Shown: positions 53,457-63,639, counted from the first letter of the stretch. The stretch is DNA of 64,000 bases from Chitinophagaceae bacterium (GCA_027486835.1 JAIXOJ010000144.1:19695-83694), one strand, 5' to 3'. The notes: generated from the sequence alone by a model not told the origin. Translations and numbers: made by a program.

Positions 53457-56400
53457 ATGGCTATTCGCATCGCAATTAACCACAAGACAAAATACAAGTA
53501 CGACCGATCCGTTTCGCTCTCGCCCCATGTTTTTCGTTTGCGGCCTGCGGTACATTCTCGCACACCTATTGAGGCATATACCTTTAAAATTTCCCCTAAA
53601 AATCACTTTATCAATTGGCAACAAGATCCTTTTGGTAATTACCAAGCTCGGGTGGTTTTTCCTGAAAAAACGGAAGAATTGAGTGTAGAAGTGGAAGTGA
53701 TTGCCGATATGGTGGTGATTAATCCTTTCGACTTTTTTGTGGAAGAGTATGCAGAAAAATATCCTTTCAAATACGCTGAACATCTGCAAAAAGAACTCGT
53801 CCCCTATTTTGAAATAACTGATGATGGGCCTTTGTTGAATGATTGGCTGGAGCAATTAGAAATTAAAGAACCCAAGATTAGCATCAATGATTTTTTGGTC
53901 TATATCAACCAAAAAATCAATAAAGACATCAACTATTCCATCCGTATGGAGCCAGGTGTACAAACGGCTGAGGAAACCCTTGGCAAAGCCTTGGGTTCTT
54001 GTAGGGATAGTGCTTGGCTGTTGGTGCAAATTTTCCGTCATCTAGGTTTGGCGGCACGATTTGTATCGGGTTATTTGATTCAATTAACAGCAGATATTAA
54101 ATCGCTCGATGGCCCATCGGGTCCAGAAGCTGACTTTACCGATTTACACGCTTGGACAGAAGTGTACATACCCGGTGCAGGATGGATTGGGCTTGATCCC
54201 ACATCAGGCTTGTTTGCGGGTGAAGGGCATATACCATTGGCGTGTACGCCGCATTATGCCAGTGCAGCCCCAGTGGTGGGTGCAACCGATGTGTGTGAAA
54301 CGACTTTTGAATTTTCCAATACCGTTACGCGCATTTATGAAGACCCACGAGTAACCAAGCCTTATTCGGATGAACAATGGGCAGCTATTGACGCTACGGG
54401 CTACCAAATAGATCAAGATTTAGCCAAAGGCGATGTGCGAATGACAATGGGTGGTGAACCCACTTTTGTATCCATCGACGATATGGAATCGGCACAATGG
54501 AACACCGCTGCTGACGGACTACACAAAAGAATCTTGGCCCATGATTTAATATTTAGGCTAAGAGCGCAGTTTGGCCCCAACGGTATGTTGCATTATGGTC
54601 AAGGAAAATGGTACCCAGGCGAACCCCTCCCCCGTTGGCAATATGGGCTTTATTGGCGAAAAGATGGCTACCCAGTTTGGAAGAACCAAGCGTTGATGGC
54701 ATTGGAAACCCATACCAAAAAATTCACCACAGCGGATGCAAAAGCTTTTGCCCAAGAGTTAGCAAAACGACTTGCAGTGCATACCGATAATGTGTTGCCC
54801 GCATTTGAGGATGTATTCTACTTTCTGTGGGAGGAAGGGAAAGTACCCGTGAATATTGACCCCCTAAAAGCCAATTTAAAAGACAGCATAGAGAGAAGAA
54901 CGCTCGCGCAATTGTTAGATGTAGGGCTGGACACGCCCGCGGGCTATGTACTGCCGTTGGAATGGAATTATTGGAACCAAAGCTGGAGAAGCTGTCAATG
55001 GCAACTGAACAGAGAAGCGTTGTTCCTAATTCCAGGTAATTCACCAATTGGTTTACGGTTACCATTGAACTCTTTGCCTGCTGTTTCCAAAGAGAAACAA
55101 CCACAGCAGGTTTCGCGCAGCATGTTTGAAGAACTGCCCGAATTGGAGCATTTTCATGAAAACATTGTGGAACGGTACGATACGGTAACAGAACATACCG
55201 CTCCACCCGATAGAGCGGCTGAAAATAAGCTAGCGGCTGCTGCAGCGTTGAAAGAGAAAACCCTTTCAAAAGAAGAAGCCGCCAAAAAGGCCAAGGAAGA
55301 AACAGAATTAACTGCTGGTGCTGACACCCCAGAATTTGACATTTATACTATTAAAACGACGTTGTGTGTAGAAGCTAGGGAGGGCATGGTGTACGTGTTT
55401 ATTCCACCTGTAGCTTATGTGGAACACTACCTAGATTTAGTAGCGTCTATTGAAGCAACCGCAGAACAATTACAAATACCCATACGCATTGAAGGCTATG
55501 AACCACCAAGGGATAACCGTATGGAGCGTATGGTGGTTTCGCCTGATCCAGGTGTGATAGAAGTGAACATTCATCCCGCCAACAATTGGAAAGAATTAAG
55601 TGACAACATCACTACCCTTTACGATCAAGCTTTCCAGTCGAGGCTTGGGGCAGAAAAATTCATGTTGGATGGCAGACATACTGGCACTGGCGGCGGCAAT
55701 CATATTACCATTGGTGGTGCTACCCCGAGCGATAGTCCGTTGTTGCGCCGACCCGATTTGCTCAGAAGCATTATAACCTATTGGCAGCATCACCCTGCTT
55801 TGTCTTACCTGTTTTCGGGTGCGTTTATCGGCCCCACAAGCCAAGCTCCTCGATTTGACGAAGGCAGGATTGAGAAGCTGTATGAAATGGAGATTGCTTT
55901 TAGCCAAATCCCAGAAAACGAATTTGTGCCTTTTTGGCTAGCAGATCGGTTGTTCCGGCATTTGTTGACGGATATTACAGGCAATACCCACCGAGCAGAA
56001 CTGTGCATTGATAAAATGTATTCGCCCGATTCGGCTACAGGACGCTTGGGTATTCTTGAATTAAGGGCGTTTGACATGCCGCCACACAAACAAATGAGTA
56101 TGGTGCAAATGCTGTTAATCAGGGGATTGGTGGCTATGTTTTGGAACAAACCTTACGAACATAACCTCGTTCGCTGGGGTACAGAACTGCACGATAAATT
56201 TATGTTGCCTCATTTTGTACGGGAGGATATGAAAGATGTGATCAACGATTTGAATAGTGTGGGCTATGCCTTCAACATGAGTTGGTTTGAACCCTTCTTT
56301 GAATTTAGGTTTCCGCATTATGGCAGCATACAAGTGCAGGGCATTCAGTTAGAAATTAGAATGGGCATTGAACCTTGGCATGTATTGGGCGAAGAAATGA

Positions 56401-56972
56401 GTAGCAGCGGTACCGCAAGATTTGTGGATTCCTCCCTAGAAAGAGTGCAGGTGAAGCTTAGTGGACTTAATGAAAGTAGATACATTTTGATGTGCAATGG
56501 CGCACGTGTACCATTAAGAGCCACGGATACCAAGGGCGAATTTGTTTGTGGCATTCGTTACCGAGCTTGGCAACCACCGAGTGCCTTACACCCCACCATT
56601 GGGGTGGACACGCCTTTAACTTTTGATGTGGTGGATACATGGAATGGTAGAAGCATTGGGGGCTGTACTTACTATGTATCGCATCCAGGCGGCAGAAGCT
56701 ATGACACTTTCCCAGTGAATAGTTTTGAAGCAGAATCGCGCCGAGTTAATCGCTTTTGGAACCAAGGATTTACGCCTGATGGCTTGAAAGAAAATCTAAC
56801 CGAGATATTCTTACAACAACCCGAAGTGGCACCTCAAGCTGCTGAAGTTGTGCAGCATTTTATAGAAGAAAATAGAAAACCCTACGCAGTGGATGCGCCT
56901 CCGCTTGAAGTGAATAAAGAATACCCTGCCACCCTCGATTTGCGCCAAACTTGGAGCAAACGCAAGTGGTAA
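53457..56972 (+). CDS. Transglutaminase/DUF2126 two-domain protein
   Basis: The 1,171-residue protein has an N-terminal transglutaminase module with a bacterial N-terminal domain (about 1-80). The catalytic triad is visible: Cys182 in LGSCRDSAW, His231 in LHAWTEV and Asp247 in GLDPTSG. From about residue 320 it continues into the DUF2126 family, a circularly permuted ATP-grasp-like fold (RMTMGGEPTFVSIDD, HTGTGGGNHITIGGATP, YEHNLVRWGTELHDKF). In many bacteria these two domains are fused and sit beside a small circularly permuted ATP-grasp gene and alpha-E proteins, which are proposed to act in peptide-ligase or protein-tagging reactions. None of those partners lies in the window. A coiled, Ala/Glu/Lys-rich linker lies at about 580-620. 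Confidence 0.9.
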   Translation: MAIRIAINHKTKYKYDRSVSLSPHVFRLRPAVHSRTPIEAYTFKISPKNHFINWQQDPFGNYQARVVFPEKTEELSVEVEVIADMVVINPFDFFVEEYAEKYPFKYAEHLQKELVPYFEITDDGPLLNDWLEQLEIKEPKISINDFLVYINQKINKDINYSIRMEPGVQTAEETLGKALGSCRDSAWLLVQIFRHLGLAARFVSGYLIQLTADIKSLDGPSGPEADFTDLHAWTEVYIPGAGWIGLDPTSGLFAGEGHIPLACTPHYASAAPVVGATDVCETTFEFSNTVTRIYEDPRVTKPYSDEQWAAIDATGYQIDQDLAKGDVRMTMGGEPTFVSIDDMESAQWNTAADGLHKRILAHDLIFRLRAQFGPNGMLHYGQGKWYPGEPLPRWQYGLYWRKDGYPVWKNQALMALETHTKKFTTADAKAFAQELAKRLAVHTDNVLPAFEDVFYFLWEEGKVPVNIDPLKANLKDSIERRTLAQLLDVGLDTPAGYVLPLEWNYWNQSWRSCQWQLNREALFLIPGNSPIGLRLPLNSLPAVSKEKQPQQVSRSMFEELPELEHFHENIVERYDTVTEHTAPPDRAAENKLAAAAALKEKTLSKEEAAKKAKEETELTAGADTPEFDIYTIKTTLCVEAREGMVYVFIPPVAYVEHYLDLVASIEATAEQLQIPIRIEGYEPPRDNRMERMVVSPDPGVIEVNIHPANNWKELSDNITTLYDQAFQSRLGAEKFMLDGRHTGTGGGNHITIGGATPSDSPLLRRPDLLRSIITYWQHHPALSYLFSGAFIGPTSQAPRFDEGRIEKLYEMEIAFSQIPENEFVPFWLADRLFRHLLTDITGNTHRAELCIDKMYSPDSATGRLGILELRAFDMPPHKQMSMVQMLLIRGLVAMFWNKPYEHNLVRWGTELHDKFMLPHFVREDMKDVINDLNSVGYAFNMSWFEPFFEFRFPHYGSIQVQGIQLEIRMGIEPWHVLGEEMSSSGTARFVDSSLERVQVKLSGLNESRYILMCNGARVPLRATDTKGEFVCGIRYRAWQPPSALHPTIGVDTPLTFDVVDTWNGRSIGGCTYYVSHPGGRSYDTFPVNSFEAESRRVNRFWNQGFTPDGLKENLTEIFLQQPEVAPQAAEVVQHFIEENRKPYAVDAPPLEVNKEYPATLDLRQTWSKRKW

Positions 56973-57033
56973 ATGTTAGGATTAACAGTAGAAATGTAGC
57001 GTACCACCGTAAGAGAAGACGCCAAATTGTTCT

Positions 57034-57123
57034 GGTGCATAAAAGTTTTCCGTTGTAATTTATTGACCTCACCCCAACCCCTCTCCAAAAGGCGAGAGTC
57101 AAAACCAACAACTTTTATGCACC
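57034..57123. repeat. 90-bp MITE-like element, copy 1
   Basis: The ends are GGTGCATAAAAGTTTT and AACTTTTATGCACC, an inverted pair, and the centre contains ACCTCACCCCAACCCC. It has the same length as copy 2 at 58951-59040, which is in the opposite orientation. It lies between the transglutaminase gene and prfC. No target-site duplication was evident. Confidence 0.85.
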
Positions 57124-57251
57124 CTTAAAAACAGAATAATGATTACATCAATTAGTTTTAGGTAACATTGCCGCCATATATTGAACCTACTTGCTGGAAA
57201 TGAAGTGGTAGAAATTATGCTACTCCCCTACCAGCCAACAGTTTCTTACAG

Positions 57252-57285
57252 CCTATAAGGTTTTAAAAGCCTTATAGGTTTTTTT
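57252..57285 (+). terminator. Intrinsic terminator before prfC
   Basis: CCTATAAGG (57252-57260) pairs with CCTTATAGG (57270-57278) and is followed by seven T residues. It would stop plus-strand transcripts from the transglutaminase gene about 55 bases before prfC begins. Confidence 0.8.
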
Positions 57286-57341
57286 ATCAAAAAAAGCTCG
57301 ATAGCATACCCCCATTAGTTAAACATTGAATATTGCGATTT

Positions 57342-58928
57342 ATGAAATTTGAAAAAGAAATAAACAGACGAAAAACCTTTGCCATCATCTCCCACCCCGA
57401 TGCGGGAAAAACCACCCTTACTGAAAAACTATTGTTGTTTGGAGGTGCTATTCAAACGGCAGGTGCGGTGAAAAGCAATAAAATAAAGAAACATGCTACT
57501 AGTGATTTCATGGAAATTGAACGCCAAAGGGGAATTTCTGTAGCTACCAGTGTGATGACTTTTGAATACGAAGGCTTTCTTATTAATTTATTGGATACAC
57601 CGGGACACAAAGACTTTGCGGAAGATACCTACCGCACCCTTACAGCAGTGGATTCGGTAATTCTGGTGATTGATAGTGTGAACGGGGTGGAAGACCAAAC
57701 AAGGCGTTTAATGGAGGTTTGCCGTATGCGCGATACCCCAGTAATTGTATTTGTAAACAAAATGGATCGGGATGGGAAAAACCGATTTGACTTGCTGGAA
57801 GAAGTGGAAAATGAACTAAAACTGTCGTTGCATCCCATGACCTGGCCCATTAACAGTGGAAAGGATTTTAAAGGAGTGTATAACCTGTTTAATAAAAGTC
57901 TGCGTTTGTTTGCAGCCAGTACCAAGGGGGAGGCAGATGACACAGTGGCCATTTCTAACCTAAACGATCCCATACTCGAGCAGAAAATTGGGGATCGAGA
58001 TGCCGCACAGTTGAGGGAAGATGTGGAATTAATCGATGGCGTGTATGGCGAGTTAGATGCTAGTCAATACTTATCTGGACAAGTAGCTCCTGTATTCTTT
58101 GGCAGTGCTGTGAACAACTTTGGCGTGCAAGAAATGCTGGATAATTTTATACGAATTGCGCCCATACCAAGAAGCAGACAAACTTCTAATCGCTTATTAG
58201 AAGTGGGCGAAGAAAAATTTAGTGGTTTCATTTTTAAGATACATGCCAATCTTGACCCAAAACATAGGGATAGAATCGCTTTTTTAAGGGTGTGTAGCGG
58301 ACGCTTTGAGCGCAACAAATATTTCCATCATGTTCGTCTTGATAAAGACCTTCGTTTTAGCAACCCTTACTCCTTCTTAGCCCGTAGCAAAGACGTAATT
58401 GAAGATGCGTATCCTGGCGATGTGGTGGGTTTATTTGATACTGGCAACTTCAAAATAGGTGATACCTTAACCGAGGGAGAAGATTTCTACTTTACAGGCA
58501 TCCCTACTTTTTCACCAGAAATATTTAAAGAATTGGTGAACAAAGACCCGATGAAAACCAAACAATTGGAAAAAGGAATTAGCCAACTTACCGATGAAGG
58601 GGTGGCGCAGCTTTTTACCCAATTTGGTGGCAACAAAAAAATTATTGGTTGCGTGGGTGATCTGCAATTTGAAGTAATTCAGTACCGCTTATTACAGGAA
58701 TACAGCGCAGCTTGTGAATTTAGAACCTTGCCCTTTTACAAAGCCTGTTGGTTGACCAGTAACGACCCCAAAAAACTGGAAGATTTCTTACGCTTTAAGC
58801 AACAAAACAGTGCTGCCGACAAGGACGGAAACCCTGTATATCTTGCCCAAAGTGAATGGTTCCTTAACACAGAAATTACCAATAACCCCGATATTGTTTT
58901 TCACTTTAGTAGTGAGGTACACAAATAA
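57342..58928 (+). CDS. prfC: Peptide chain release factor 3
   Basis: RF3 is a GTPase that recycles RF1 and RF2 from terminating ribosomes. The start at ATG 57342 ([15 protein letters not shown]) is preferred over the TTG 3 codons upstream. The 528-residue length is normal. G motifs are visible: SHPDAGKTT (G1), the effector region with RGISVATS (G2), DTPGHKDF (G3) and VNKMDRDG (G4). Domains 2 and 3 follow, with [19 protein letters not shown] and FEVIQYRL. The IQTAGAVK and [14 protein letters not shown] blocks mark prfC rather than EF-G. The gene is enclosed by two inverted 90-bp repeats (57034 and 58951), an unusual setting for a housekeeping gene, possibly from repeat-mediated duplication or inversion. 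Confidence 0.95.
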   Translation: MKFEKEINRRKTFAIISHPDAGKTTLTEKLLLFGGAIQTAGAVKSNKIKKHATSDFMEIERQRGISVATSVMTFEYEGFLINLLDTPGHKDFAEDTYRTLTAVDSVILVIDSVNGVEDQTRRLMEVCRMRDTPVIVFVNKMDRDGKNRFDLLEEVENELKLSLHPMTWPINSGKDFKGVYNLFNKSLRLFAASTKGEADDTVAISNLNDPILEQKIGDRDAAQLREDVELIDGVYGELDASQYLSGQVAPVFFGSAVNNFGVQEMLDNFIRIAPIPRSRQTSNRLLEVGEEKFSGFIFKIHANLDPKHRDRIAFLRVCSGRFERNKYFHHVRLDKDLRFSNPYSFLARSKDVIEDAYPGDVVGLFDTGNFKIGDTLTEGEDFYFTGIPTFSPEIFKELVNKDPMKTKQLEKGISQLTDEGVAQLFTQFGGNKKIIGCVGDLQFEVIQYRLLQEYSAACEFRTLPFYKACWLTSNDPKKLEDFLRFKQQNSAADKDGNPVYLAQSEWFLNTEITNNPDIVFHFSSEVHK

Positions 58929-58950
58929 GTTCTTTTTAGGTTTTAGTGAG

Positions 58951-59040
58951 GGTGCATAAAAGTTTTTCGTTTTGCCCCTCGCCCTTTGGAGAGGGTTGGG
59001 GTGAGGTTAAACTAATAACTGCAAAAAACTTTTATGCACC
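58951..59040. repeat. 90-bp MITE-like element, copy 2 (inverted)
   Basis: The ends are GGTGCATAAAAGTTTTT and AACTTTTATGCACC, with the centre GAGGGTTGGGGTGAGGTT, the complement of the centre of copy 1. It begins 22 bases after the prfC stop, so the long hairpin might also end prfC transcripts. A half-copy (AATAACTTTTATGCAACC) appears near 60288. Confidence 0.85.
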
Positions 59041-59120
59041 CAATAGAGATTAGGGGAAATACACAATTTATTATTTAAAAAGATGGTTTCATTATAGCTA
59101 CTTAACTAAACATTCTTGAC

Positions 59121-59957
59121 ATGAAAAAAAACGGATTCCTTGCTTTTATTGTTGTAGGAATATTGTGTTTACATACGCAATTAAGCTATGGCGCAACAGT
59201 GGACACGATAGTTACCTATAGTGCAAAAATGAAAAAAAGCATCAAGGCGGTTGTTGTAAAACCCAATAACTACAGCTCTTTGCAAAACCGTTATCCTGTT
59301 GTGTATGTGTTGCATGGTTATAGCGGTAATTATGCTTCTTGGGTAAAAGGAGCCAAGAACTTTGCCGCATTGGCGGATATTTATGGTATGGTGCTGGTAT
59401 GTCCCGATGGTGGATTCAGCAGTTGGTATTGGGATAGCCCGATTGACGAAAACTACCAGTATGAAACCTATTTGAGCAAAGAATTGGTTTCGTTTATTGA
59501 TTCTAGTTACCATACCATCCGACAAAAAACAGGCAGAGCCATTACGGGTCTGAGTATGGGCGGCCACGGTGCAATGTACCTTGCCATTAAGCATCCCGAT
59601 GTGTTTGGCGCAGCAGGCACCATGAGCGGCGGTGTGGACATTCGCCCTTTTCCTTTTAGTTGGGAAATGGCCAAGAGATTGGGTAGTTATGCCGAATATC
59701 CTGAACGTTGGGAACAAAACACTGTTGTTAACCTGCTACACCGCATTGCACCCAATAGTCAGTCGTTCATTATTGATTGCGGCACGGAGGATTTCTTTTA
59801 TAAGGTAAATGTGCAACTACACGAACAAATGCTTTACCGAAACATTCCCCATGATTTTATTTCTAGACCTGGTGCGCATAATATGGTCTATTGGAGTAAT
59901 GCTGTTTTGTACCAAGCCTTGTTTTTTCATCAGTTTTTTACTAAAGAAAGTAAGTAG
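59121..59957 (+). CDS. Secreted esterase D-like alpha/beta hydrolase
   Basis: This 278-residue esterase family protein has a signal peptide (about 1-25, FIVVGILCLHTQLSYG). The PF00756-type fold shows VVYVLHGYSGN and VLVCPDGGFSSWYWDS. The catalytic triad is visible as Ser145 in GLSMGGHG, Asp224 in GTEDFFY and His253 in GAHNMVY. By family, these act on acyl esters of sugars or ferulates, or on S-formylglutathione. The signal peptide and the context of secreted hydrolases favour an extracytoplasmic polysaccharide ester. It lies about 80 bases beyond the right MITE-like repeat and is followed by a long repeat-bearing gap. No T9SS tail, so it is probably periplasmic or processed by another route. 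Confidence 0.85.
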   Translation: MKKNGFLAFIVVGILCLHTQLSYGATVDTIVTYSAKMKKSIKAVVVKPNNYSSLQNRYPVVYVLHGYSGNYASWVKGAKNFAALADIYGMVLVCPDGGFSSWYWDSPIDENYQYETYLSKELVSFIDSSYHTIRQKTGRAITGLSMGGHGAMYLAIKHPDVFGAAGTMSGGVDIRPFPFSWEMAKRLGSYAEYPERWEQNTVVNLLHRIAPNSQSFIIDCGTEDFFYKVNVQLHEQMLYRNIPHDFISRPGAHNMVYWSNAVLYQALFFHQFFTKESK

Positions 59958-60084
59958 CAATTGTATTAGACCACGGTCATATTTACAAACGGCTGACCAT
60001 CAATGCCTTCTAACCGTGTGTGTAATTGTTTTTCGCGATTACATTTCGTAAATATTATTTTTTGTACTTGTGATAATTACACTG

Positions 60085-60235
60085 AGTGGCACTGTTTTAC
60101 TATACCTAGTGGCTCTTTGTGTATCTCAATGTTATAAATAATTTCACAGAGTCGCTCAGAGAAGGCAAAGCGTTTCACAGAGTTACAAACCTCAGTGGCT
60201 CTCTGTGAACCCTTTGTGGAACTCCGTGTAATAAA
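60085..60235. repeat. Degenerate interspersed repeat (CACAGAG/CTCTGTG type)
   Basis: GGCTCTTTGTGTATCTC, TTTCACAGAGTCGCTCAGAG, TTTCACAGAGTTAC, GTGGCTCTCTGTGAACC and GGAACTCCGTGTAA form diverged palindromic repeats. This resembles intergenic repeats seen in many Bacteroidota genomes, a recollection and not a search result. It fills most of the 59958-60389 gap. Confidence 0.6.
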
Positions 60236-60354
60236 TAAATTCATCGCCAACACACTAAAAAGAATAGCAAAAATGAGAATAGTGGCGAATAACTTTTATG
60301 CAACCTTCTAATAGTTTCACGCAGGTTTAGACACCTTTGACATAATAGCACCAT

Positions 60355-60362
60355 TATATTTG
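60355..60362 (+). promoter_or_regulatory. -7 element TATATTTG of the YD-like gene
   Basis: TATATTTG fits TAnnTTTG, and TTTG lies at 60336-60339 with a 15-base gap, slightly short for a -33 box. The ATG at 60390 follows 27 bases later, giving a leader of about 20 bases. Confidence 0.55.
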
Positions 60363-60389
60363 GCATTATTGAACCTAAAGTATCTTTTT

Positions 60390-61259
60390 ATGAAATTTTG
60401 TATCAGTATGCTATGGCTGATGGTTGGCTTCTATCTGGCGCAAGGTCAGGACTTTAGTTCCATTAGAAGAATGGATAATCATGATACCACTATTGCACGT
60501 TTGAAGATAAAAAAGGAAAAGATATATAGAACCTATTCGAAGCGTAAAAAAGCTGATTCTACCCTATTTGAATCTATTGATTACAACGATCTAGGTAAAA
60601 TCCAATACAGCGAAACCTATATAGAAGGAAAAATCAACACGAATACTGAGTACACCTATGATTCTATGAACCACCTAATTCAGAAAGCGTGGCATCATTT
60701 AACCCTAAACAAGAAAATGAATTGGTATTACGAATACGATAGTGCAGGCAATCAAATTATTGAAACAATGGTCCAAAGTGATACTGTGATAAAAGGTACT
60801 TACCTCAAGCAATACAATAACAAAGGGCAACCCCTAGCTTGGTACTATAAAAAGGGGAACGATTCACCTTATCTGTTTAAGAAATACTATTATACATTGG
60901 AAGGTTTATTGGGCAAGATAGAATTGATGGACGCTCAGCAAAAAACAATTAGTTACTATGATTATGAATTAGACACAAACCATCAATATACAACAGCGAA
61001 TTATCGAAATTTAATAGACAAAAGATGGAGGGCAGATTTTTCTTTTTCCAATGGCCAATGTGTAAAAGTTGATTACATAGGGCGACAAAAAGGTTTTGGT
61101 ACAAATGATGGAATATCAATTCTGGTAGAAGGCGTGCATGGAACTACTAAACACGGATGGAATACCTATCAATACAACCAAGTTGGCACTATTAAAGAAG
61201 TGGTTTATGATAGCAACATTGACCCTTTAACTATTGAGAAGCATTACTATCGTTTTTAA
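60390..61259 (+). CDS. Exported YD-repeat-like hypothetical protein
   Basis: The start at 60390 (MKFCISMLWLMVGFYLAQG) gives a signal peptide cut near AQGQ. The TTG 10 codons upstream is not needed. The mature part, about 270 residues, is tyrosine-rich with repeating YD-like units: YTYDSMNHLIQKAW, WYYEYDSAGNQIIE, YLKQYNNKGQPLAWYY, KYYYTLEGLLGKIE and YQYNQVGTIKEVVYD. This resembles single-protein YD/RHS-derived repeat proteins, without the large toxin or core domains. Function unknown; surface or periplasmic. It has a likely promoter 20-30 bases upstream and a strong terminator 120 bases downstream, so it is monocistronic. Confidence 0.7.
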   Translation: MKFCISMLWLMVGFYLAQGQDFSSIRRMDNHDTTIARLKIKKEKIYRTYSKRKKADSTLFESIDYNDLGKIQYSETYIEGKINTNTEYTYDSMNHLIQKAWHHLTLNKKMNWYYEYDSAGNQIIETMVQSDTVIKGTYLKQYNNKGQPLAWYYKKGNDSPYLFKKYYYTLEGLLGKIELMDAQQKTISYYDYELDTNHQYTTANYRNLIDKRWRADFSFSNGQCVKVDYIGRQKGFGTNDGISILVEGVHGTTKHGWNTYQYNQVGTIKEVVYDSNIDPLTIEKHYYRF

Positions 61260-61379
61260 GCAAAGAATCCAACATAAATGATTCGGATTAATTACAATGC
61301 CTAATAAATGACTTAGTAAGTGCGGGTAAATGTTTATTTGGGTTAGAATTTTTTATTAAGATTGATGTAAGAATGCATC

Positions 61380-61411
61380 AAAGCTGCCTACTTAAACTGG
61401 CAGCTTTTTTT
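61380..61411 (+). terminator. Intrinsic terminator
   Basis: AAAGCTGCC pairs with GGCAGCTTT across a loop TACTTAAACT, followed by T residues. It lies 120 bases beyond the YD-like gene's stop. A near-identical stem occurs at 63640-63670. Confidence 0.85.
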
Positions 61412-62056
61412 ATGTAAATCCATTTCCTACATACAAGCCATTTGTACTATCCTAAAATAGAAAACTTTCTGAATGAAATAGTAATTAAAATAGCAATAAA
61501 AATCACCAATGAACAAAAAAAAGCACCAATAATTGGTAAAAAACACACCAATTATCCAAAAATTAGCGCCTTTTCTCTACTCCAAAAACCCACCTTCAGT
61601 AAAATAATTTATTGCACTTGTTAACAAATGTTAACGATGTGTCGGTGAAAACCTAATACGCACAATAGCGAAACCTAATTTGTAGTATAAAGTCTGGTGT
61701 TTTAACGAGGTGGTGGAATGAAATCATCCCCTTAGTTTTGAAACCGAAAAAAAGGTATCGTTTGCAGAAGCAGCATTACCTGAAAATAGGAAGAAAAATA
61801 TTAAATTATTAAAATGAAGAAAATCTTGTGCCTATTACATATGGCGAAAAGCTTTGGGAGGCTAGAAGTCCACCTTTGTGTTTAATACTTAATTCATTAA
61901 CCTTAGCACAAACAACAAGTTAAAAAAACATTAATTGATAAATTCTGGCAACTTGAATTGAATGTTATTGAAAAGAATAAATTATGTTGCAAATAATAAT
62001 GCAGCTGTTTTTGTCGGTTTTAGTTTAAAAATTCCTTATTGTTAAAATAATAAATT
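61412..62056. other. Long intergenic stretch without recognised genes
   Basis: About 645 AT-rich bases hold only a 60-codon frame opening with TTG at 61442-61624 that lacks coding character. No RNA gene or repeat family member was recognised. TTTAACGAGGTGGTGGAA near 61700 looks like a ribosome site but has no frame behind it. Confidence 0.4.
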
Positions 62057-62482
62057 ATGAAGTCTTTTATTTTCAAATCATTTTTTGTCCTGGTTTTGTT
62101 TATAGGTTTAGGATGTGGAAAAAATCACCCAGCTCCAAATGCAGTTGTCACGGACACTGTAAAATCAACAAAAGTGCTACCCTGCGGTTGTGATTCACCT
62201 GTAATTAAGAAATATACCAACGAATATGGGAGTATTGCATGTCGTTTAAATGATAGTGGGCGAAGGCAGTACTTAATCAATATATATGGGGTGCCCACCG
62301 GTTCCAGAACTGCATACATATGCGATACTACTTTTCCTGGAGTTACCTCTATAGTTAATAATCAATTGGATAAAACTATTCAAGTTGTGTTTTCTGGGGA
62401 TTTAAAAAATAGTTGTATAGCAGGTTACTCAGGCTGGGAGAAGATTTACAATATCACCTTAACTGGCCTGGAAAAAAAATAG
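62057..62482 (+). CDS. Small putative lipoprotein
   Basis: This 141-residue protein opens with a lipoprotein signal: FVLVLFIGLGCGKN, with lipobox LGCG and Cys20. The mature part (about 120 residues) has four further Cys residues, CGCDSP, ACRLND, YICDT and SCIAGYSGWE, which could form disulphides. No recognised domain. It is a plus-strand single gene between long gaps (61412-62056 and 62483-62789). Lipidated small proteins of this type are frequent in Bacteroidota, and function cannot be assigned. Confidence 0.7.
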   Translation: MKSFIFKSFFVLVLFIGLGCGKNHPAPNAVVTDTVKSTKVLPCGCDSPVIKKYTNEYGSIACRLNDSGRRQYLINIYGVPTGSRTAYICDTTFPGVTSIVNNQLDKTIQVVFSGDLKNSCIAGYSGWEKIYNITLTGLEKK

Positions 62483-62789
62483 CTTTTGGGTACTGCTTTT
62501 AATAACTAAAATTTTTAAATGCAATTATGCACCCAAATCTTACTGTTGCTATGTGTCCTAATCTCCACAATTATGCTGCCTTCCATTTATGCATTATTGA
62601 CCACACCATTTACTATTCCATAGGTTTCACAAAACACCATGTATAACTTAGTTTAGAAACCCAATAATTCTTTCTTTCCTAAAAAATTTTGCACCATATC
62701 ATTACTCACCCTTAATTTAGCGCAGCTTCACTAAAGAAGCATCCATCCACTGAAGTAAAAAAAATAATTAACCAGTAAAATTTAAACGT
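62483..62789. other. Intergenic stretch
   Basis: This 307-bp AT-rich stretch has no gene or repeat. CACCCTTAATTTAGCGCAGC near 62707 has a weak resemblance to a -7 box (TAATTTAG) for the following gene. No hairpin of terminator quality was seen. Confidence 0.35.
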
Positions 62790-63560
62790 ATGGCAACTAT
62801 TACAGGCGATACAGGCCACGCAGTAAACGTAGGTAACTACAATTCCCTAGTTGTGATTTTAAAAAATGCAGGGGGGCGATATCAACCAGCAAATCCAGAC
62901 CATGAAGTGGCAGAATTGGAAAAAAAGGCACAGCCTGCTATGGATGCTGTAACCGATGTAGCAGGGCCGGAAGAATTATATGATCAAGCTGTAAATGACC
63001 GTAAAGCGGATTTTGAACTTTTAAAACCAAAGACGAACAATGCTTTAGGAAGTTTTACCAATTCTAAAGACGTTACACCCGATGAAAAAGCTAGGGCAAC
63101 CACTAAGGCTAAACTCATCAAAGGCACTAATGCCAAAAAGAAAGAAAAGAAGGAGGGGGAAAAATCAACCCCAGAAAAGCCCCAAGAAATAACCGAAAAG
63201 AAGCATTCTGTTTATCAACTTTCTTATGTAAAAAGAGCCGCCAACTTAAGCGACTTCGTAAGTATTTTAGAGAATAATAGCGCATATAAACCCAAAGATG
63301 CCGATGCAAAACCTGCTACTTTGAGGGCTTTTCACGGTAAATTAGTAGGTCATAATTCGAATGTTGAAACAGCTTTCCAACCATATTTAGATAAATTGAA
63401 AGATCGTGATATTAAGCTGTACAGTGCTACAGGCATCGTTAACACAGCGCTTGAAATAAAGGATTTTGTAAAAAAGAGTGATAAGTTTACCAAAGATGAA
63501 AAGAAAAGAATTGCTGCTATTAAATTTAGAAAACCCGCTAAAAGTAGATTGCACTTTTAA
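62790..63560 (+). CDS. Lysine-rich helical protein beside a 20-21-bp array
   Basis: This 256-residue protein has no signal peptide or membrane segment. It is dominated by Lys, Ala, Asp and Glu, with long predicted helices: PDHEVAELEKKAQPAMDAVT and ELYDQAVNDRKADFELLKP, a basic disordered middle (KAKLIKGTNAKKKEKKEGEK), then SYVKRAANLSDFVSILENN and KLKDRDIKLYSATGIVNTA. The basic C-terminus (RKPAKSRLHF) fits nucleic-acid binding, though no domain is recognised. A terminator follows 80 bases downstream, and 220 bases downstream begins a tandem array running off the window. Compare with the gene at 49036-49944. Confidence 0.6.
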   Translation: MATITGDTGHAVNVGNYNSLVVILKNAGGRYQPANPDHEVAELEKKAQPAMDAVTDVAGPEELYDQAVNDRKADFELLKPKTNNALGSFTNSKDVTPDEKARATTKAKLIKGTNAKKKEKKEGEKSTPEKPQEITEKKHSVYQLSYVKRAANLSDFVSILENNSAYKPKDADAKPATLRAFHGKLVGHNSNVETAFQPYLDKLKDRDIKLYSATGIVNTALEIKDFVKKSDKFTKDEKKRIAAIKFRKPAKSRLHF

Positions 63561-63639
63561 TAGGGGTTAGTGGTTAGACTCGAAAAAACTGAATTAGCCC
63601 ATACCAAAATAGATAGTAATTTAAAGATATTTTTTTATA

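Noticed and set aside
53457..56972. Antisense frames such as 54724-55269 in the transglutaminase gene
   Set aside because: The plus-strand gene has a full catalytic triad and family-length product; the antisense frames have no signals.
61442..61624. 60-codon plus-strand frame
   Set aside because: Begins with TTG, is very Lys/Ile/Asn-rich as expected by chance in AT-rich DNA, and shows no conserved motif.
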